A stretch of DNA of 64,000 nucleotides from Bradyrhizobium genosp. L (GTDB lineage: Bacteria > Pseudomonadota > Alphaproteobacteria > Rhizobiales > Xanthobacteraceae). Location of the stretch: NCBI RefSeq assembly GCF_015624485.1, contig NZ_CP061378.1:3720001-3784000 (forward strand), read 5' to 3'. A program made the translations under genes and the position numbers. Numbering within the stretch: position 1 is the stretch's first letter; each line of letters starts with the position of its first letter. Positions 59,060-64,000 of this stretch are shown here, one piece after another. The notes below the pieces were generated by a model. It saw nothing but the letters and a program-made list of their open reading frames with translations, made no database searches and was not told the origin of the DNA.

Positions 59060-59851
59060 CTCCGCTCGCATATCGCATACTGAGAGAAAATACGCTTCCG
59101 CTTAAGGAGCGGACTTTTCGCGATCGATGTGGACTGGTCGCGGCGATGAATGACATTCATTGTTTCGAGTGCAGCGACGTACTCCAAGCAGCGCGCGCCT
59201 TGGTCTGGGACAAGAAAAAGCCGCTAGAGGAAAATCAAAAGCGCGCTGCGTTGATGTCGGAAGTGACGTCCTTTTTGCCTGCGCCAAAAACGTGGATAGA
59301 GTTTAAGGACCCGGAGCGGCGTAACACGCGCTGGGGCGTGCTCATGCAAGAAGACGCCGGCTTTGCAACCTTTACAGTGGGCGCAGCTTGACGACTTCTG
59401 CTCCGCATCCGTCACATCGGAGCTTGCATTACGCGGGGAACGCGTCGGCGAAGTTAACAAGATGTTCATACCTGAAGCGTGTGAAGGCGGCCTCGCGGAT
59501 TTGTTACGGCGGCTGAATACGCTGCTTGTGCCGTTGCTGGCGATGATAAACACGCCTCGCATTATCGGGCGCTGCCAGCATATGCCTCATGCTGGCTTGG
59601 CACGTGACTTGCGCAAGCGCTTTGGTGCGGGTCGATTCCCGCTGCGGGCTTGGACTGAAATCCAATTGAAGGTCACGCCTCCCGAACAAGGCGAAGGCGA
59701 GGCTGAGGCCCACCTGACCGGAGCGCGTGCACTACACTTTTGCAGAGCGCATCTCCGCGTAAGGCTCGGCCGCTTGGAATTGGTATCATCCCATTGGCGG
59801 GGCGATCCGGCGCTGGGCATCAAGCAGTCGAAGTATCGGCTGGTTTCCTAA
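59056..59851 (+). pseudogene. Phage hypothetical gene apparently split by a frameshift
   Basis: The first frame codes 111 residues (59056-59391, MTPLAYRILRENTLPLKERT...). The second, offset by +1, continues from about 59363 to 59851 (AQLDDFCSASVTSELALRGE... to RGDPALGIKQSKYRLVS). I recall full-length relatives of about 230-260 residues in which both parts are one protein. Either a base was gained near 59365-59390, the sequence has an error, or a +1 programmed shift occurs. The ends are intact. Confidence 0.6.
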
Positions 59852-59866
59852 ACCGAGCAATCACTC

Positions 59867-61753
59867 ATGCCATTCCTCACCGGATCGTCTCAGGCGACGA
59901 TCTCCGCCAACATTGCTGAGCTGGTGCGCGCCGGGTATCCGGAGACGCAAGCAGCGACGATTGCGTATCGCAGGGCGGGCGAGGATGCTGCGCTTGCGCA
60001 TGACTCAATGACGCCTACGGACTGGAGCGATCTTGTCTCTGGTCTCACGGCCCACATTGACGGAGGACAGCTCTCAGACGGCGAGATGGGCGAGATGACG
60101 CGAATCCTCGTCGCAGCGCGCGGGATCGCAGCGGACGCGTCCGGCAAATTGAGCGAGAAAGAACGCGAGGAAGCCGACCGCACCCACGGCTCGCGCGAGG
60201 ACATGCCGGCCGGGGCCTTCCTGGAAGGTGAGGCGCGCAAGTATCCCGTCAAGGAAAAACAGGACGGCGAGTGGGTCTATTCGCGCAATCTGCTGCTGGC
60301 CGCTGCACGCGAGGCGCGCATGCATGGGCATGGGGACCTTGCCAAGCGCGCCGATACGATCCGCGCGCGCGAGTTCGGCGCCGCGCAGGATGAGGCGCTG
60401 CTGTCGTTTGACCGCGCCTCGGTCCGCAACTACGACGCCAACGGCTGGCTGCACGTCAAGACGACGCCGATCTCGAAGGCCAACGTCTGCGAATACTGGG
60501 GCCGCGAGATCCCCGGTCACGAAGACCTCGGTCTGCGGCCGGACCAGAAGTACAAGCTGCTGCGCCATCCGGATGAGTTGCGCAAGGCGGCATCGTCGTT
60601 CAACAATCTGCCGCTGCTCAACAAGCATGTGCCGATCTCGGTGCTGCAGTATGATCCGGAAGACGTGATCGGGTCGACCGGCTCCGATACCGAATTCGAT
60701 CATCCCTATCTCAACAACTCGCTCGCTGTCTGGCGCAAGGACGGCATCGACGACGTCGAGAGCGGAGCCAAGAAACAGCTTTCCTCAGCGTATCGATACC
60801 GCGCCGACATGACGCCCGGCGAATTCGAGGGTGAACGCTACGACGGCGTCATGCGCGACATCGTCGGCAATCACGTTGCCATTGTTCCTGAAGGTCGAGC
60901 CGGGCCCGATGTGGTCGTCGGCGATAGCATGGAGAACTTGACTATGACGCTTTCCCGCAAGGCCCTGATGGTGCACGGCGCAGTCGCCGCCTACCTGCTT
61001 CCCAAGCTGGCGCAGGACGCCAAGATCGACGTCATGTCGGCCTTCCACGGCGTCACCCACAAGAACTTCCCCAAGCGCCGCGCCCAGATCGTCACCGACC
61101 TGACCAAGCTCACCGCTGGCAAACTGGCCAAGGACGCGAAGCTTTCCGACCTGCCGACCGTGCTGATGGCCTTCGATGCCATGGAGCCGGATGAGCCGAA
61201 GGCCAAGGACGAGGAAGACGACAAGGACAAGAAAGCCAAGGACGAGGGCGGCATCCGCGAGTTCCTGAAGGGCAAGCTCTCCGAGGACGACTACAAGGCG
61301 GCCTGCGACATGATGGACGACGATGATGTCGACGCCATGGACGAGGACGACGACAAGGAGAAGGACAAGGATAAGCCGAAGGCCGAGGACGAGGAAGACG
61401 ACAAGAAGGACAAGGTCGACCGCAAGGCCATGGACCAGGCCATCGCCGACAATACCAAGGCCGAGCGCGATCGCGCCCGGGCCGTCCGCGATGCCGAGCG
61501 CTTCGTCCGTCCCTGGGTCGGCGATCTCGCCCATGCCTACGACTCGGCGGAGGAGGTCTACGGCGCGGCGCTCGAGGCGCGCGGCAAGAGCACCAAGGGC
61601 CTGCATCCGTCGGCCTTCAAGTCGGTGCTGGAGATGCTGCCGAAGGCCGGCGAGGCCAACCGGCCGGCGCCGCGGCTCGCGACCGACGCCAAGGGTTCGT
61701 CGAGCTTCAACGAAATGTTCCCCGACGCTGGCAAGATCAAGCTAACGGCGTAA
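59867..61753 (+). CDS. DUF2213 protein (putative prohead protease/scaffold)
   Basis: 628 residues. The N-terminal parts include a GYPETQAATIAYRRAGE segment and YPVKEKQDGEWVYSRNLLLA (DUF6582-like). The DUF2213 domain covers about 185-370 (VRNYDANGWLHVKTTPISKA; SSFNNLPLLNKHVPISV; SSAYRYRADMTPGEFEGERY; RDIVGNHVAIVPEGRAG). A strongly acidic Asp/Lys-rich region (about 445-520) and a C-terminal helical part follow. The domain order suggests a protease and scaffold in one chain, processed during head assembly. Confidence 0.85.
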   Translation: MPFLTGSSQATISANIAELVRAGYPETQAATIAYRRAGEDAALAHDSMTPTDWSDLVSGLTAHIDGGQLSDGEMGEMTRILVAARGIAADASGKLSEKEREEADRTHGSREDMPAGAFLEGEARKYPVKEKQDGEWVYSRNLLLAAAREARMHGHGDLAKRADTIRAREFGAAQDEALLSFDRASVRNYDANGWLHVKTTPISKANVCEYWGREIPGHEDLGLRPDQKYKLLRHPDELRKAASSFNNLPLLNKHVPISVLQYDPEDVIGSTGSDTEFDHPYLNNSLAVWRKDGIDDVESGAKKQLSSAYRYRADMTPGEFEGERYDGVMRDIVGNHVAIVPEGRAGPDVVVGDSMENLTMTLSRKALMVHGAVAAYLLPKLAQDAKIDVMSAFHGVTHKNFPKRRAQIVTDLTKLTAGKLAKDAKLSDLPTVLMAFDAMEPDEPKAKDEEDDKDKKAKDEGGIREFLKGKLSEDDYKAACDMMDDDDVDAMDEDDDKEKDKDKPKAEDEEDDKKDKVDRKAMDQAIADNTKAERDRARAVRDAERFVRPWVGDLAHAYDSAEEVYGAALEARGKSTKGLHPSAFKSVLEMLPKAGEANRPAPRLATDAKGSSSFNEMFPDAGKIKLTA

Positions 61754-61798
61754 CCAGTTTCTGGCGGCGGCGTGGAAAGCAGACACGCGAACCTTTAG

Positions 61799-61853
61799 CA
61801 GCGCTCGGGTCATGGCCTGAGAGTCAAGCGCTGGAGCCCGGGTAGCGTCGGGC
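61799..61853 (+). ncRNA. Candidate leader hairpins before the decoration gene
   Basis: CAGCGCT pairs with AGCGCTG (61799-61805/61827-61833). GCCCG pairs with CGGGC (61836-61840/61849-61853). They sit in the 157-base gap after the DUF2213 gene. No T-tract follows, so a terminator is less likely. Confidence 0.35.
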
Positions 61854-61910
61854 CCGCCAATTTCGAGTTTGAGCTTCCTTCCCAACCCTCATCAGCATGG
61901 AGAAACGCCA

Positions 61911-62894
61911 ATGTCCGGCGGTATTCAGAGCCAAATCACGACCCAGCCGGCCCCGGGCATTCCCGGCGATTTCGCGAGTGCCAATCCTCGTTTCGCGGCA
62001 AACTTCGGCGCGGGCGGCGCGGTTGCAGGGCCGAATGGTCTTGTCGTCAACCTGGCGTGCTGGGCCTCGTATTCCCAGATCGACGGCGACGGCGCGCCGT
62101 GCGCGCTGAACAACTTCGGCTCCGGCAACATCACCGGCATTGCCGGGCGTCTGGAGCAGGGTCTGATCACGACCTATCTCTCGAATGCCGGCGTGACCAT
62201 TCCGGCCGGCGTGCAGGCCTCGGCATTCACCGGCGGCGATTTCTGGGTGAAGAACAACGGCGCAGGTCAGGCACAGTCCGGTATGAAGGCCTACGCCAGC
62301 TTCACTACCGGCCAGTTCACCTTCGCCGCTCCTGGTGCGCCCACGACCGCGAGTGCGACCTCGTCGTCGATCGCGACTGGTACGGCTGCGACCTTCACGG
62401 GATCGATCTCCAACGACGTCCTGACCGTGACCGGGAGCGTCACCAATACGATCTATCCGGGCGCTATCTTGTCCGGCTCCGGCGTTGCGACGAACACGGT
62501 CATCACCAGCCAGTTGTCGGGCGCGACCGGCGGTGCCGGCACGTATTCCCTGTCGATCCCCGAGCAGTCGGTTGCATCCGAATCCCTGACTGCCACCCCG
62601 TATGTGCTCGACACCACCGGCGGCACGGTGACCGGGTCGATCGTGCAGGGGTCCGTGATTTCGTCCGCGGGCGGCACGGCAACCGGTACCGTCGTCGGCA
62701 TGTCGGTCGCGACCGTCAATCAACCCGCCACGGGCAAGTATATCGTGGCTCCGGTCGCCAACATCGCGCCTGGTACCGTGACGTCCGGCACTATCGTCCT
62801 CGCGTCGAATGTCGAGACGTCGTTCTATGCGGTGTCGTCGGCGCTCGCCGGCGAGAGCGTCAAGATCAGCAACAACCCGGGCGTGACCCACTAA
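61911..62894 (+). CDS. Capsid decoration/cement-like structural protein
   Basis: 327 residues from MSGGIQSQITTQPAPGIPGD. The N-terminal 120 residues match the Gp24-like cement proteins found beside such capsids (AACLCWA-like VNLACWASYSQ; TTYLSNAGVTIPAGV). The rest is Ser/Thr/Gly/Ala-rich beta sequence with Ig-like or repeat character. A capsid-surface role fits the position next to the capsid gene. Confidence 0.75.
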   Translation: MSGGIQSQITTQPAPGIPGDFASANPRFAANFGAGGAVAGPNGLVVNLACWASYSQIDGDGAPCALNNFGSGNITGIAGRLEQGLITTYLSNAGVTIPAGVQASAFTGGDFWVKNNGAGQAQSGMKAYASFTTGQFTFAAPGAPTTASATSSSIATGTAATFTGSISNDVLTVTGSVTNTIYPGAILSGSGVATNTVITSQLSGATGGAGTYSLSIPEQSVASESLTATPYVLDTTGGTVTGSIVQGSVISSAGGTATGTVVGMSVATVNQPATGKYIVAPVANIAPGTVTSGTIVLASNVETSFYAVSSALAGESVKISNNPGVTH

Positions 62895-62899
62895 CGGTC

Positions 62900-63208
62900 A
62901 TGCCCTACGCTGTTGTCAGCCGGCTAACGCAAGGTCTCGCGATTGGCGCTCACGTCATTCGCGGGACCAACTACGATCGGTCCAAAGAGCGTCCCGACTA
63001 CCTCATTTACGGGTGGGCGCTCACCGAAAACATCCCGGACGCTGTCTGGGAGTCGTGGTTCGAGGCGAACAAGTCGGCTCCGTTCATCGTAAACAAGATG
63101 GTCTTCGGGTCCAAGGACCTGATGGAAGCTCGGCGGTTCGCCCATGGCCGCCTCGCGGGCATCGGCCTCGCCGACGGCGCGCCGCAAGGTGCGGTGAAGC
63201 CGACCTGA
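62900..63208 (+). CDS. Phage structural-region hypothetical protein
   Basis: 102 residues (MPYAVVSRLTQGLAIGAHVI...). The middle PDYLIYGWALTENIPDAVWE is unlike any family I know. It starts five bases after the decoration gene stop. Confidence 0.65.
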   Translation: MPYAVVSRLTQGLAIGAHVIRGTNYDRSKERPDYLIYGWALTENIPDAVWESWFEANKSAPFIVNKMVFGSKDLMEARRFAHGRLAGIGLADGAPQGAVKPT

Positions 63209-63263
63209 CGATGACATTTGTTCGCGTCCGCGAACTCTGAGAGATAGCAGCGAAATTGTTCCC

Positions 63264-63339
63264 TTCATCGGCCCTTGGGTGATGCGAAAGCATCCCCTGC
63301 TTGCTGCGCCGGGCGTGGATGGCCCAAGGCGCCGATGAA
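63264..63339 (+). ncRNA. Candidate structured leader of the major capsid gene
   Basis: Outer stem TTCATCGGC/GCCGATGAA (63264-63272/63331-63339), continued by CCTTGGG/CCCAAGG with one bulge. Inside it, the hairpin GATGC-GAAA-GCATC (63281-63294) has a GNRA tetraloop. The structure ends 79 bases before the capsid start codon. No T-tract follows. Confidence 0.5.
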
Positions 63340-63418
63340 GTCGAGCCAGAGTCCTCGCATCCACGGGGATTGAGACCTGCGCGGTGAGATTTTCATAAAC
63401 CTCATCGGAGCACTGAAG

Positions 63419-64000
63419 ATGAACCAGCAAGAAGCAGTATCGCTGTGGAATGAGCACAAGGCTGCTCTTGCCCTGCGCGGCGTGACCATGGATTCCGTCC
63501 GTTCGTACCTGCCGGATGAATTCCGCCATGACTTCGGCATGGCGATGGACGCGCAGCCCGCGCTGTCGACGACTGATCCGAACTCGGCGGTCCCCGCGAT
63601 CTTCACCACCATGGTCGACCCCAAGGTGTTTAAGGCGCTGTTCGCGCCGAACAAGGCTGCCGTCATCCTCGGCGAGGAGCGCCGCGGCACTTGGGTCGAC
63701 GACACCATCATGCTGCCGGTGACGGAGGCGGTCGGCGAGGTCTCGAGCTACGGCGACTACGCCGAGAGCGGCACCGTCAATTCCAACATGAACTGGCCCC
63801 AGCGCCAGTCGTACCTGTTCCAGGTGATCAAGCAGTACGGCGAGCGCGAATTGGAGCGCGCCGGCGTCGCGCGGATCAACTGGGTCGCAGAGTTGGATTA
63901 TTCGGCCGCGCTGATGCTGAACAAGTTCTCCAACTTGACCTATTTCTTCGGCGTGAATGGCCTGCAGAACTATGGGCTGCTCAACGACCCGCATCTCAAT
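63419..64000 (+). CDS. Major capsid protein (DUF2184-like), cut by window end
   Basis: 194 codons are visible and the frame is open at the end of the window. It starts MNQQEAVSLWNEHKAALALR, then PALSTTDPNSAVPAIFTTMV and a long beta/alpha region, as in the DUF2184 group of HK97-fold capsids. GGAG stands about 12 bases before the ATG. The complete protein is expected to be roughly 300-350 residues. Confidence 0.8.
   Translation, partial: MNQQEAVSLWNEHKAALALRGVTMDSVRSYLPDEFRHDFGMAMDAQPALSTTDPNSAVPAIFTTMVDPKVFKALFAPNKAAVILGEERRGTWVDDTIMLPVTEAVGEVSSYGDYAESGTVNSNMNWPQRQSYLFQVIKQYGERELERAGVARINWVAELDYSAALMLNKFSNLTYFFGVNGLQNYGLLNDPHLN

Larger units (their letters stand above)
31991..64000. mobile_element. 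Lambdoid-style prophage, right end outside the window
   Basis: Gene order is that of a temperate tailed phage: integrase and excisionase, recombination genes, repressor/Cro region, replication and regulation genes, NusG-like late regulator, terminase, portal and head genes. Nearly all genes are packed with ATGA overlaps and none of the key ones is broken, so the element may still be active. Tail and lysis genes would lie beyond 64000. The left end is placed at the inverted repeat by integrase and is uncertain by a few hundred bases. Confidence 0.9.

Overview
The window looks like chromosomal DNA of an alphaproteobacterium of the Bradyrhizobium type. This is inferred from the high GC, the gene families (OpgC, NDUFS4-like complex I subunit, MxKDx-repeat protein, DUF6481), and an intergenic palindrome family at about 18.38-18.49 kb that I recall as very common in Bradyrhizobium. 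No 16S or other species-level marker is present.

About 1-31.6 kb is host chromosome. It opens with a truncated DUF192 gene and tRNA-Pro(TGG), then a poorly organised 2 kb stretch with two unrecognised genes. At 3.8-8.3 kb lies a compact azol(in)e-peptide (TOMM/LAP) cluster on the minus strand: a Cys-rich precursor, a fused E1-like/YcaO cyclodehydratase and a SagB-type dehydrogenase. A VOC protein, an OpgC membrane acyltransferase and the NDUFS4-like protein follow. At 11.2-18.3 kb Lrp/AsnC and TetR regulators stand divergent to a complete leucine/isovalerate catabolic operon (isovaleryl-CoA dehydrogenase, methylcrotonyl-CoA carboxylase beta and alpha, HMG-CoA lyase). A TRAP transporter (DctM, DctQ, DctP) follows on the opposite strand. 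From 21.6 to 31.6 kb there are many short exported or hypothetical proteins, a lytic transglycosylase, a KDPGal kinase/aldolase pair, a GrpB protein, a CAP-domain protein, and a secreted beta-helix protein.

From about 32.0 kb to the end (and beyond it) lies an apparently intact lambdoid-style prophage. The left operon, read leftward from an operator-bearing promoter at 38.5 kb, encodes small proteins, an ERF annealing protein, a YqaJ exonuclease, a DUF968-like protein, an excisionase and a tyrosine integrase. The immunity region (39.67-40.34 kb) has a small repressor and a Cro-like protein divergent across three matching 15-bp operators. The right operon carries many short genes joined by ATGA overlaps. 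Among them are a GIY-YIG protein, a ParB/MT-A70 methyltransferase fusion, a GapR-like protein, an ECF-type sigma factor, a DUF1376 replication protein with internal iteron-like repeats, and a NusG-like protein directly upstream of three stacked terminator-like hairpins. Head genes follow: TerS, TerL, DUF1073 portal, Mu F-like, DUF2213, capsid decoration protein, and a truncated major capsid gene.

The most unusual features are the self-contained TOMM cluster with a signal-peptide-like precursor leader, a 46-nt element repeated three times in the prophage, the NusG-like/terminator late switch, iterons inside the replication gene, and structured leaders before the capsid genes. Functions come from reading motifs and from recalled family knowledge. 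No database search was run.
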